This document shows, piece after piece, positions 1 through 6,982 of a stretch of 64,000 bases of DNA. The translations under genes were made by a program, and so were the position numbers. The notes beneath the pieces were generated by a model. That model ran no database searches. It was given only the letters and a program-made list of their open reading frames with translations, and was not told where the DNA came from. The stretch is taken from the NCBI RefSeq assembly GCF_024343615.1, contig NZ_RJUB01000001.1:1-64000 (forward strand). Reading direction: 5' to 3'. The first letter of the stretch is position 1. The number at the start of each line of letters is the position of its first letter. This DNA is from Ferruginibacter sp. HRS2-29 (GTDB lineage: Bacteria; Bacteroidota; Bacteroidia; Chitinophagales; Chitinophagaceae).

Positions 1-5
1 GAGAA

Positions 6-30
6 TCCGCAGTTCGAGCCTCGTGATACC
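6..30 (+). repeat. tRNA T-loop-like sequence left of the GIY-YIG gene
   Basis: Contains CCGCAGTTCGAGCC, resembling the T-arm copies at 361-386 and 5355-5380, but its flanks do not form a 5-bp T stem, so it is not the end of a functional tRNA. It may be the left boundary of the GIY-YIG unit or a decayed tRNA end. Confidence 0.4.
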
Positions 31-74
31 ATCAATAGCTTCACATATTGCGGGCTTTAATTCACAAGACTGTC

Positions 75-335
75 ATGTTTTATTTTTATACTTTATACTC
101 TTCCTCCCTTGATAAATTTTATATAGGACACACCAGCGATCTTCTTGCTAATCGTCTTGCCAAACACAATTCAAATCATAAAGGATTTACCGGTGGTCGG
201 GGCGATTGGATAATTGTTTATCACGAAAAACACGAGACCAAAAATTTGGCATATGCCCGTGAGCGAGAGGTAAAGAAGTGGAAAAGCCGATCAAGAATAC
301 AAAAACTCATCAATACTACCGGCACAGTTGATTAG
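75..335 (+). CDS. Small GIY-YIG nuclease family protein
   Basis: An 86-residue single-domain GIY-YIG protein. The two signature strands are FYTLYS (residues 4-9) and FYIGHT (15-20), followed by the conserved Arg in NRLAKH and a Glu in REREVKKWKS near residue 64, the expected metal ligand. I start at the ATG at 75 because it begins directly at the first strand; the upstream TTG at 48 adds residues unlike the family. Such stand-alone domains are common in Bacteroidota and their role is largely unknown; nuclease activity is inferred from the family. The gene is flanked by tRNA T-arm-like sequence (about 6-30 and 361-390), and a 6-bp hairpin (341-358) follows its stop codon, so it may be a small mobile or homing-like unit. 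Confidence 0.85.
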   Translation: MFYFYTLYSSSLDKFYIGHTSDLLANRLAKHNSNHKGFTGGRGDWIIVYHEKHETKNLAYAREREVKKWKSRSRIQKLINTTGTVD

Positions 336-340
336 ATCAT

Positions 341-358
341 CCCGCATTTCAATGCGGG
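341..358 (+). terminator. Hairpin after the GIY-YIG gene
   Basis: A perfect 6-bp stem, CCCGCA/TGCGGG, with loop TTTCAA starts 5 bases after the stop codon. No U-tract follows; instead the sequence runs into the tRNA-like T-arm at 361. It may be an end structure of the element rather than a terminator. Confidence 0.4.
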
Positions 359-360
359 AG

Positions 361-386
361 GGTCCGCGGTTAGAGCCCGCGAACTC
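361..386 (+). repeat. Left direct repeat of the arsenic island (tRNA 3'-end fragment, attL-like)
   Basis: A 26-bp repeat beginning GGTCCGCGGTT and ending GAGCCCGCGAACTC, with one mismatch (A at 372) to the copy at 5355-5380. It folds as a T-arm: five perfect pairs CGCGG/CCGCG around a 7-nt loop, followed by AACTCCC, which looks like the 3' half of an acceptor stem. The base that would be C56 of the T loop is A, and no 5' tRNA half is present, so this is a fragment. tRNA 3' ends are the classic target of tyrosine-recombinase elements. Confidence 0.65.
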
Positions 387-399
387 CCACACTACAGAT

Positions 400-437
400 A
401 AGGGTTTCAGACGATTGAGTTTGAAACCCTTTTTTAT
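400..437 (+). terminator. Rho-independent terminator next to the tRNA fragment
   Basis: A 10-bp stem AAGGGTTTCA/TGAAACCCTT with a 12-nt loop, followed by T-rich sequence. Its position just after a tRNA acceptor-like end suggests it once terminated that tRNA gene. Confidence 0.75.
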
Positions 438-695
438 TTGCCGCAGTTTTTAAGATATTTTTTTGCTGACCAATCAGACGTATTCAGCCCAAACCCACTT
501 ATTAAATCTTGTGATATTGAGGATATAAAAGTACGGTTCATAAATTGTTGCGAAAAATCTGATATGAGCTGAATTACAATTACTTTCACGCTAGTTTTCA
601 TAGGGTACGGATTAACCGGGGTACTGTTTTTACAGTTAGCCCCTTTTTTTTATACTGATGCGGAAATAAACAATAATATTGACATGTTAAACATT

Positions 696-711
696 AATCG
701 TAATATTGCGA
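696..711 (+). promoter_or_regulatory. Predicted ArsR operator in the arsR promoter
   Basis: ATCGTAATATTGCGAT is a near-perfect 16-bp palindrome ending 15 bases before the arsR start. Its reverse complement recurs with one change ahead of arsM (1075-1090). A shared palindrome at both promoters beside an ArsR gene is the expected pattern for autoregulation. Confidence 0.6.
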
Positions 712-726
712 TACAAAGGATTTGAT

Positions 727-1056
727 ATGGGACTGACAAAAACAGATTTATTCACCAAAGAGCAAAACGATATGGCAGCTATGGCCAAAGCTATAGGCCA
801 TCCAGCCCGAATTGCCATCCTGCAATATCTGGTCAAAAAAAATGCCTGTGTCTGTGGGGATTTAGTAGAAGAATTAGGATTAGCCCAGGCGACGACCTCG
901 CAACATTTAAAGGAACTTAAAAACATCGGGCTGATACAGGGCAGTATTGAAGGCGTGAACACATGCTATTGCATCGAGCCTAAAATGTGGAAGAAGTATA
1001 AAAGCCTATTTACTTTGTTCTTCAAGGAAGTGGCTACCGATCCTAAGTGCTGTTGA
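727..1056 (+). CDS. arsR: ArsR-family metalloregulatory repressor
   Basis: A 109-residue winged-helix repressor of the ArsR/SmtB family, expected to hold the arsenic operon off until As(III) binds. A CVC pair (residues 41-43) sits just before the helix-turn-helix (about 45-67, containing TTSQHLKELK), matching the As(III)-binding ELCVCDL position of classical ArsR. More cysteines lie at 80-82 (CYC) and as a terminal CC pair. The ATG at 727 is preferred over a TTG at 706 because AAGGA sits 7 bases upstream and the TTG overlaps the operator. arsM follows after 52 bases with its own operator copy, so the two genes are probably co-regulated. Confidence 0.92.
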   Translation: MGLTKTDLFTKEQNDMAAMAKAIGHPARIAILQYLVKKNACVCGDLVEELGLAQATTSQHLKELKNIGLIQGSIEGVNTCYCIEPKMWKKYKSLFTLFFKEVATDPKCC

Positions 1057-1074
1057 TTTTTTTTGACCTCATTA

Positions 1075-1090
1075 ATCGCAATATTACAAT
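1075..1090 (+). promoter_or_regulatory. Second predicted ArsR operator, ahead of arsM
   Basis: ATCGCAATATTACAAT matches the reverse complement of the arsR operator at 15 of 16 positions. It lies 18 bases before the arsM start, so arsM and the genes behind it probably have their own ArsR-controlled promoter. Confidence 0.55.
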
Positions 1091-1108
1091 CAATTAAAAG
1101 GATATACC

Positions 1109-1957
1109 ATGCAAACAGAAAACGACATCAAAAATCTTGTAAAACAGAAATACAGTGAAATCGCTTTACAAGCCAAAGAAGCTAATCAGGCATCGTGCTG
1201 CGGCTCTACCTGTTGCTCGACAGAAGTCTATAATATCATGAGCGAGAGTTACGATGAATTAGGTGGTTATAACCCGGATGCTGATTTAGGCTTAGGCTGC
1301 GGATTGCCGACCCAATTTGCCAAGATCAAAAAAGGCGATACGGTTATCGACTTAGGAAGTGGAGCAGGGAATGACTGCTTTATTGCTCGTGCTGAAGCGG
1401 GTGAAGAAGGCCAGATTATCGGGATTGATTTTACGCCTGCCATGATTGAAAAGGCAAAAGCAAATGCTCAAACGCTCGGCTTTACAAATATCGATTTCCG
1501 CCAGGGCGATATTGAGAATATGCCAGTGGATGCCAATACCGCTGATGTCATCGTCAGCAATTGTGTCCTTAACTTAGTACCGAATAAGTATGCCGTTATC
1601 AAAGATATTTATCGGGTATTAAAACCAAACGGCCATTTCAGCATTTCCGATATTGTGTTAATAGGCAACCTACCCAAAGCCTTGCAAGAAGCAGCCGAAA
1701 TGTATGCAGGCTGCGTATCGGGGGCCATTCAGAAAGAAGATTATTTCGGCCTTATTACGGCCAATGGTTTTACCAATATTACCGTGCAAAAAGAAAAGGC
1801 CATTGTGATCCCTGATGACATCCTCTCCAAATATCTAAATGCCGAAGAATTGGCGGCTTTCAAGGCGGGAAGTACGGGCATATTCAGCGTGACGGTCTAT
1901 GCAGAAAAACCACTAACAGAAAAAGCGCCGTGTTGCGGGACGGATTGTTGCAACTAA
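1109..1957 (+). CDS. arsM: Arsenite S-adenosylmethionine methyltransferase
   Basis: A 282-residue class I SAM-dependent methyltransferase that converts As(III) to methylated arsenicals in the cytoplasm. Motif I is VIDLGSGAGND (about 79-89), and the three cysteines that bind arsenic in ArsM are present: C64 in GLGCG, C152 in SNCVLN and C202 in YAGCVSG. Extra cysteine clusters lie near the N terminus (CCGSTCC, about 30-36) and at the C terminus (CCGTDCC), possibly additional metalloid sites. The ACR3 pump gene begins 16 bases after the stop, so they are co-transcribed. Length and motifs agree with full-length family members. Confidence 0.93.
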   Translation: MQTENDIKNLVKQKYSEIALQAKEANQASCCGSTCCSTEVYNIMSESYDELGGYNPDADLGLGCGLPTQFAKIKKGDTVIDLGSGAGNDCFIARAEAGEEGQIIGIDFTPAMIEKAKANAQTLGFTNIDFRQGDIENMPVDANTADVIVSNCVLNLVPNKYAVIKDIYRVLKPNGHFSISDIVLIGNLPKALQEAAEMYAGCVSGAIQKEDYFGLITANGFTNITVQKEKAIVIPDDILSKYLNAEELAAFKAGSTGIFSVTVYAEKPLTEKAPCCGTDCCN

Positions 1958-1973
1958 CCTGAAAATATAAAAA

Positions 1974-3056
1974 ATGTCAGCAAATAATTGCGCACCGGCG
2001 CACAATAGAAAAAAACTAAGCTTCCTCGACCGATTCCTAACATTGTGGATATTTGCCGCAATGGCGCTCGGTGTAGCCATTGGGTACTTTATCCCGACAG
2101 CACCGGAGTTCATCAATTCCTATTCAAGCGGCACCACCAATATTCCGCTTGCTATTGGATTGATCCTGATGATGTACCCGCCACTTGCCAAAGTGCGCTA
2201 TGAAAAGATTGGGCAAGTTTTTAAGAATACTAAAATTCTCGGCGCATCGCTTTTATTGAATTGGATCATTGGCCCCATCCTGATGTTCTTCTTAGCGATT
2301 ACCTTTCTGCACGATTACCCTGAATATATGATCGGCCTTATTCTCATCGGAATTGCCCGCTGTATCGCAATGGTCATCGTGTGGAACGAACTTGCCGAAG
2401 GCAACAGGGAGTATGCAGCAGGGTTGGTTGCTTTGAATAGTATTTTTCAAGTGTTGCTGTATAGTGTTTATGCCTATGTCTTTATAACCGTGTTGCCGCC
2501 ATTATTCGGTTTAAAGGGCTTTAACGTCGATATTACCATTGGCGAGATTGCAAAAAGTGTCGCTCTTTATCTCGGATTACCCTTTGCGGCAGGTGTTGTC
2601 AGCCGCTTTGCTCTCGTAAAATTGAAAGGGGAAGAATGGTACAACACCAGGTTTATTCCAATCATTTCTCCGATCACCTTAATAGCCTTGCTGTTTACCA
2701 TTGTTATCATGTTTAGTCTGAAAGGCAGCCTGATCGTTCAAATCCCTTTTGACGTGATCCGTATTGCAATTCCGCTTGCGATCTACTTTGCGATTATGTT
2801 TTTGGTCAGCTTCTTTGTGGGCAAAAAAATGGGCGCTGATTATTCGCAAAACGCTTCCATCGCCTTTACGGCTGCAGGCAACAATTTTGAACTGGCGATT
2901 GCCGTTGCCATCGGTGTTTTTGGAATCAACAGCGGCCAGGCCTTTGCGGGGGTGATAGGCCCACTCGTCGAAGTTCCGGCACTCATAGGGCTTGTGAATG
3001 TGGCCTTCTGGCTGCGTAAAAAATATTATTCATCACCTGAAATACAACCATCATGA
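1974..3056 (+). CDS. arsB: ACR3-family arsenite efflux permease
   Basis: A 360-residue polytopic inner-membrane protein with about ten hydrophobic segments, typical of the ACR3/BASS superfamily that exports As(OH)3 using the proton gradient. The conserved Cys of ACR3 is at residue 130 in GIARCIAMV, and the late [13 protein letters not shown] segment carries the conserved Glu. The N terminus is cytoplasmic, and the C-terminal tail is short. The stop overlaps the start of the metallophosphoesterase gene by 4 bases (ATGA), a sign of translational coupling. Often named arsB in annotation, although not homologous to the E. coli ArsB. Confidence 0.93.
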   Translation: MSANNCAPAHNRKKLSFLDRFLTLWIFAAMALGVAIGYFIPTAPEFINSYSSGTTNIPLAIGLILMMYPPLAKVRYEKIGQVFKNTKILGASLLLNWIIGPILMFFLAITFLHDYPEYMIGLILIGIARCIAMVIVWNELAEGNREYAAGLVALNSIFQVLLYSVYAYVFITVLPPLFGLKGFNVDITIGEIAKSVALYLGLPFAAGVVSRFALVKLKGEEWYNTRFIPIISPITLIALLFTIVIMFSLKGSLIVQIPFDVIRIAIPLAIYFAIMFLVSFFVGKKMGADYSQNASIAFTAAGNNFELAIAVAIGVFGINSGQAFAGVIGPLVEVPALIGLVNVAFWLRKKYYSSPEIQPS

Positions 3057-3829
3057 AAATTGCACTTTTTTCCGATATACATGCAAACCTGCCCGCCCTG
3101 GAGGCTTTCTTTGTTGATGTTGAGAGCCGCCAGCCCAATATGATTTACTGTCTGGGTGATCTTGTCGGCTATAACATTTGGCCGAATGAAGTCGTCAATG
3201 AAATCCGCAAGCGTCGTATTCCAACGATTGCAGGCAATTACGATTTTGGCATTGGACGCATGAGCAATGATTGCGGGTGTGCCTATAAAACGGATGAAGA
3301 AAAGGACATGGGGAAGATTTCTATTTCCTATACCAACAGTATCATGAAAGATGAAGAACGGGCTTATCTAAGAACATTGCCCGCACATATCAAAGTCGAG
3401 TTTCAACTGAACGAGGACAAGCTCAACCTGCTGCTGGTACATGGCAGTCCTCGCAAGATTAATGAATACTTGTTTGAAGACCGCGAAGAAAAAAGCATGT
3501 TGCGGATCATGGAAACAGCGGATGCTGATGTGATGTGTTTCGGTCATACCCATAAGCCCTACCACCGTATTTTGAATAGCGCCCAGGAGGGGCAGCCGGC
3601 GCATTACAGGCACGCTATCAATATCGGATCTATCGGTAAGCCCAAAGACAGTAACCCCGAAGGCGGGTATGTGATGCTGACCCTTAAAGAGAATAGCGGC
3701 ATAACGGACAAAGACAGCATCCAGGCTAAATTTATTCGGTTCAAATACGATGTAGAAAAGGCCGCAAAAGCGGTTGAGGACAGCCCTTTGCCGAATGAAT
3801 ATGCGACGATGCTAAGACAAGGATTTTAA
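3053..3829 (+). CDS. Calcineurin-like metallophosphoesterase in the ars operon
   Basis: A 258-residue cytoplasmic phosphoesterase of the YfcE/MJ0936-like group. Metal-binding motifs are in order: SDIHAN (D8, H10), GDLVGY (D36), GNYD (61-64, where most relatives have GNHD), VHGS (H130) and GHTH (164-167). The complete set predicts an active two-metal enzyme; the substrate is unknown. Overlap with the ACR3 gene ties it to the arsenic response. It could act on an arsenate- or phosphate-stress nucleotide, but that is speculation. A CGC motif at residues 74-76 is unusual and could sense metal. Confidence 0.85.
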   Translation: MKIALFSDIHANLPALEAFFVDVESRQPNMIYCLGDLVGYNIWPNEVVNEIRKRRIPTIAGNYDFGIGRMSNDCGCAYKTDEEKDMGKISISYTNSIMKDEERAYLRTLPAHIKVEFQLNEDKLNLLLVHGSPRKINEYLFEDREEKSMLRIMETADADVMCFGHTHKPYHRILNSAQEGQPAHYRHAINIGSIGKPKDSNPEGGYVMLTLKENSGITDKDSIQAKFIRFKYDVEKAAKAVEDSPLPNEYATMLRQGF

Positions 3830-3850
3830 CAGACTTTCTTATACGTTTAT

Positions 3851-4228
3851 ATGAATTTTCCAAGCAATGTAAAATACCATCGTGAGCATACATGGCTCAA
3901 CGTTGAGAATACGATAGGCACGATAGGCATCACAGATTTTGCGCAGAGCGAGTTAGGAGAAATCGTATTTGTTGATTTACCAGACACCGGGAAAATATTT
4001 AAGCAAGGTGACATCTTTGGTTCTATCGAAGCGCTCAAAACGGTGAGCGATCTCTTTATGCCCGTTTCAGGCAAAGTCATCGAGATTAATAAACCGCTCT
4101 GGCTAAACCCCGCTTGGGTAAACTCTGACCCTTTTGATAAAGGGTGGATGATAAAGATTGAACTGATAAAGCCTGATGAAATAGAAGGTTTATTATCAAT
4201 CGAAGCCTATCAAGCTCTTGTTACCTAA
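3851..4228 (+). CDS. gcvH: GcvH-like lipoyl carrier protein in the ars operon
   Basis: A 125-residue protein of the glycine cleavage H family. It has the hybrid barrel fold signature, with the lipoyl-lysine site EALKTVSD (K63) followed by FMPVSGKV, and N-terminal HTWLNVENTIGTIGITDFA as in bona fide H proteins. All residues needed for lipoylation are visible. In the glycine cleavage complex this protein shuttles an aminomethyl group, but no gcvT, gcvP or lipoate gene is nearby; the gene lies 21 bases after the arsenic-operon phosphoesterase. Because vicinal dithiols of dihydrolipoyl groups bind As(III) strongly, a role as arsenic target, chelator or sacrificial spare is plausible but unproven. 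Confidence 0.85.
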   Translation: MNFPSNVKYHREHTWLNVENTIGTIGITDFAQSELGEIVFVDLPDTGKIFKQGDIFGSIEALKTVSDLFMPVSGKVIEINKPLWLNPAWVNSDPFDKGWMIKIELIKPDEIEGLLSIEAYQALVT

Positions 4229-4306
4229 CAAGCGATTATTCTATGATCAATTAAGTATTAACATCCGACACCTTAAATAGTCAACTTACCTCGAAATGGC
4301 AGGAAG

Positions 4307-4971
4307 CTACGGCTTAGGGTTAAGTTCTAATCCAGCCTTTTTAAATGCAGCATCCATTACTAATTTTATAGCCAAAAATTTCTGCCTGTTAATATTACCC
4401 TGGCAACATTCCTTTTCATACCGATCCGGTGCATACAATAGCGAGATAGCCTGCCGATTTTTATAAATAAAAGCTGCCTGATATGTTTCGCCATGCAAGA
4501 TGAAACATTGTTTATGCGTTTTATAGAAACAATCGTTCTGCAAGCTATCATCGTTCGCATCATTATAATTTAAGTTCCATCCTTTTGATTCCTTAAATAG
4601 TTTTAAAACTGCTTCAGCGGCATCCGAGGCACAACGATACTGTCTATTCGATTTTTCTTTATGTTATTCAACATCTGAATCATCCGTTTTGTATATATAT
4701 AGCCAGTACATTGTGATGATGAATTATAACAGAAAACAAACCGCTGCTGATCCACCTGTGCTGCCATTGATGGATTATGCGGGTAATAGGCGACAATCAG
4801 TTTATACCGTTTTTGCAGACTTGAATAAAAACTATCAAGATTTCCAGCCTCCGAACTCTGTTTTTCTATCGTCCTTCCAGCGCTGGAAAATAGAGTCTGA
4901 CAGCTGATAAAAACCAAGCTGCATACTATCCAACATATGATATTTCTTATTGGCATCCTTTTGTTGCCCAT
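4307..4971 (-). pseudogene. Frameshifted lipoprotein gene
   Basis: Two reading frames on the minus strand make one interrupted gene. The first (4971 to 4603) starts with a signal peptide and lipobox ending VFISC (Cys24) and runs about 120 residues before stopping. The second frame is open from before that stop through 4307, including ASDAAEAVLKLFKESKGW and then the C-terminal part. The total of 665 bases is one short of a multiple of three, so a single-base deletion, probably near 4605-4670, explains the break. An intact product would be about 221 residues. I do not recognise the family. It is convergent with the ars operon. A sequencing error is the alternative. Confidence 0.6.
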
Positions 4972-4990
4972 TTGGTAATAATAAATATTA

Positions 4991-5200
4991 TTATTTTAAT
5001 ATACAACTCTTGGTGGCCAATACAGGGGAAATAAGTTTTTGAAACTGGTTGAGTCCATGTTCGCAATCAAATACTGATTGAAACAATAGCCTACATAGGC
5101 CATTTGTGACTAACCGTAAGATTAGCGAATAAGTGCCATCCGCTTTTGCCCTTCTTGTATCGAGGGAAATCTTTACACAAAATGAGCCCCTTTCATGCAA
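4991..5200 (-). pseudogene. Remnant of a tyrosine-recombinase (integrase) gene
   Basis: Sixty-nine codons read leftward. The segment VKISLDTRRAKADGTYSLIL followed by RLVTNG matches the start of the N-terminal arm-binding domain typical of Bacteroidota phage and transposon integrases, where a Leu-Asp-x-Arg-Arg-x-Lys-x-Asp-Gly-Thr-Tyr pattern is usual. After that the similarity ends and the frame stops; the catalytic domain with its R-H-R-Y residues is absent. It lies 155 bases inside the tRNA-derived repeat at 5355, exactly where an integrase sits in an integrated element. It probably is the decayed integrase of the arsenic island. Confidence 0.6.
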
Positions 5201-5660
5201 TAAAGTAATGAAAAATTTACACGCAATTTGAACTCAAAATGCGGTTTTATCTAAAACAATACGATTTTGTAATAAATGCAACTTGTTTATGAGCAATCAA
5301 ATGAAAACAGATGAAACCACATCAAACCATTATAACTACTCCTTATAAGCAGAAGGTCCGCGGTTCGAGCCCGCGAACTCTAAAGCCTCACAGATGGTGG
5401 GACTTATTTAGTTGCATAATATCGGTAAAAAAATCCACAAAACAGCCAAAACCCATTCTGCAAATTCTCATGAGTCCCTTCTTTGAAAGAAGATTTCAAC
5501 AATTCGAATATTTACATTTTCATAATATCCACATTCAAGTCCGGTTAATTTTCCTCCCTACATTTGGCACGTATTATGTGATTTCGAACAGCCGATTCTT
5601 GCCTCCGTTCCACCAGGGAAAGAGGTTTTCATTTTATCATCCCGCTAATATTTTATAACA
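5201..5660. other. Gene-free stretch around the right island end
   Basis: Holds AT-rich sequence upstream of the integrase remnant, a tRNA 3'-half-like sequence (about 5342-5384) and about 270 bases with no recognisable feature. An open frame across it is produced by the tRNA fragment and has no protein-like features. Confidence 0.6.
5355..5380 (+). repeat. Right direct repeat of the arsenic island (tRNA 3'-end fragment, attR-like)
   Basis: Matches the 361-386 repeat at 25 of 26 positions and keeps a standard T loop (TTCGAGC) on a perfect 5-bp stem. Upstream bases CTTATAAGCAGAA (5342-5354) look like the 3' side of an anticodon arm, so this copy includes more of the parent tRNA than the left one. 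No D arm or 5' acceptor strand is present, so no functional tRNA is called. The parent isoacceptor cannot be decided from this piece. Confidence 0.65.
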
Positions 5661-5954
5661 ATGGAAATGCTCGATTTCTTCAAATGCGACGAAGACTTTA
5701 ATAATTATTTATATGTGATAACCGGATTCAGTTATTCATTCCGTGTCACTTCATCTAGGCAAACTGAGAAAGGTGAAGAATATGGGGTATTTTACCAGGT
5801 GAAACCAGAAACGAAAGACGATGGATTTTTTGACTGGTATCATTTTAAAATGCCTGAAAGGCAATATTTTAGGACAAAAACCGAAGCCGTACTGCGTTTT
5901 ACCATGCAATGGCTGCAGTGGCACCGGTCGAAAGGGCTTAACTTTTTCAAGTAA
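5661..5954 (+). CDS. Hypothetical protein, 97 residues
   Basis: A small soluble protein, rich in aromatic residues, without a signal peptide or membrane segment. I do not recognise the family. It ends 68 bases before clpS on the same strand and could share a transcript with clpS and aat, although a -7 box ahead of clpS suggests a separate promoter. ATG start. Composition matches the neighbouring genes and not the island to its left. Confidence 0.6.
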   Translation: MEMLDFFKCDEDFNNYLYVITGFSYSFRVTSSRQTEKGEEYGVFYQVKPETKDDGFFDWYHFKMPERQYFRTKTEAVLRFTMQWLQWHRSKGLNFFK

Positions 5955-6005
5955 CATTGCTCTTAATATTCCTTGTTTTTTTGCGTTTTAAAACACAGAA
6001 AATAC

Positions 6006-6013
6006 TAGTTTTG
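6006..6013 (+). promoter_or_regulatory. Bacteroidota -7 box of clpS
   Basis: TAGTTTTG fits TAnnTTTG and lies 10 bases before the clpS ATG, with a TTG-containing stretch about 25 bases upstream. Confidence 0.45.
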
Positions 6014-6022
6014 CAAAACAGC

Positions 6023-6328
6023 ATGAATTTTACCGCAACATATAATCCTGATCTGGCGCCCGACAGCGATGTGGATGTGCTCACCGAAACGGAAAGCAAT
6101 TACTCGCTGGTAGTATGGAATGACGAGGTCAATACTTTCGAATGGGTAATTGAAACCCTGATAGAAATATGTGGCCATCAACAGGAACAGGCCGAACAAT
6201 GTGCCATGCTCATTCACACCAAAGGAAAGTACGCCGTAAAAAACGGCAGCTACGATGAACTCAAGCCTCAATGCGATGCTATCACCGACCGGAAGATAGG
6301 CGCAACGATTGAAGTGATAGCAGGCTAA
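6023..6328 (+). CDS. clpS: ClpS, N-degron adaptor of the ClpAP-type protease
   Basis: A 101-residue adaptor that recognises proteins with bulky N-terminal residues and delivers them to the Clp unfoldase. The core motif WNDEVNTFEWV (about 34-44) carries the Asn-Asp pair that contacts the N-degron, and the helix CAMLIHTKGKYAV follows as in other ClpS proteins. The start at 6023 is chosen because the longer frame adds a hydrophobic stretch absent from the family and because of the -7 box at 6006. The aat gene starts 9 bases after its stop, so tagging and recognition steps of one pathway are encoded together. Confidence 0.9.
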   Translation: MNFTATYNPDLAPDSDVDVLTETESNYSLVVWNDEVNTFEWVIETLIEICGHQQEQAEQCAMLIHTKGKYAVKNGSYDELKPQCDAITDRKIGATIEVIAG

Positions 6329-6337
6329 CTTTACTCC

Positions 6338-6982
6338 ATGTATCTTTTAGATCAACGAATCATTTTTCCCCCTGTACAATCAGCGGATGAAGACGGATTG
6401 CTTGCGATCGGTGGCGACCTGAGCACAGAACGTCTGCTGCTTGCTTACCGGCAAGGGATCTTTCCATGGTACAACGAAGATGAACCGATCTGCTGGTGGT
6501 GCCCCGACCCACGGTTCGTATTGTTTCCCGGAGAGTTGAAAGTGAGCAAAAGCATGAAATCCCTGCTAAAGAACAATTCATTTACATTCTCCGTGAACAC
6601 CGCATTTGCAGAAGTGATTGAAAACTGCAAAACTACTTACCGCGAAGGCCAGCACGGAACCTGGATATCGCCCGATGTACAAAAGGCCTATACTACCCTG
6701 CATGAAAAAGGATTTGCGCACAGCGCCGAAGCCTGGCTTGATGGTAAACTCGTTGGAGGATTATATGGCATCCGCCTTGGCGATGTGTTTTTTGGAGAAA
6801 GCATGTTCAGCCATGTGAGCAATGCCAGCAAATTTGCTTTTATAAAATACATACAGCAGCTACAACAGGAAAACGTACGGCTCATCGATTGCCAGGTCTA
6901 TACCGCACACCTGCAAAGCCTTGGCGCGAAGATGATCGGGCGGGATTCATTTATAAAGATTTTACAAGACCTGATTGTATGA
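6338..6982 (+). CDS. aat: Leucyl/phenylalanyl-tRNA--protein transferase
   Basis: A 214-residue enzyme that transfers Leu or Phe from tRNA to proteins with N-terminal Lys or Arg, creating N-degrons read by ClpS. Family hallmarks are visible: FPPVQSADEDGLLAIGGDL near the N terminus, the GIFPWYNEDEPICWWCPDPR segment split around residues 40-58, GTWISPDVQKAY and the GGLYGIRLGDVFFGESMFS stretch. Length is typical. It directly follows clpS. Confidence 0.95.
   Translation: MYLLDQRIIFPPVQSADEDGLLAIGGDLSTERLLLAYRQGIFPWYNEDEPICWWCPDPRFVLFPGELKVSKSMKSLLKNNSFTFSVNTAFAEVIENCKTTYREGQHGTWISPDVQKAYTTLHEKGFAHSAEAWLDGKLVGGLYGIRLGDVFFGESMFSHVSNASKFAFIKYIQQLQQENVRLIDCQVYTAHLQSLGAKMIGRDSFIKILQDLIV

Larger units (their letters stand above)
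387..726. other. Gene-free stretch: terminator and arsR control region
   Basis: Holds the acceptor-stem-like tail of the tRNA fragment, a hairpin terminator (400-437), about 250 bases of AT-rich DNA without a convincing reading frame, and the arsR operator (696-711). Confidence 0.7.

Noticed and set aside
706..726. An upstream TTG start for arsR
   Set aside because: It overlaps the operator palindrome; the ATG at 727 has a good ribosome-binding site.
5342..5384. A complete tRNA gene at the right island end
   Set aside because: Only the 3' side of the anticodon arm, the T arm and part of the acceptor strand are present; no D arm or 5' acceptor strand.
5311..5658. An open frame of about 115 codons across the right island end
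   Set aside because: Its start is the translated tRNA fragment, it has no protein-like features and no ribosome-binding site.
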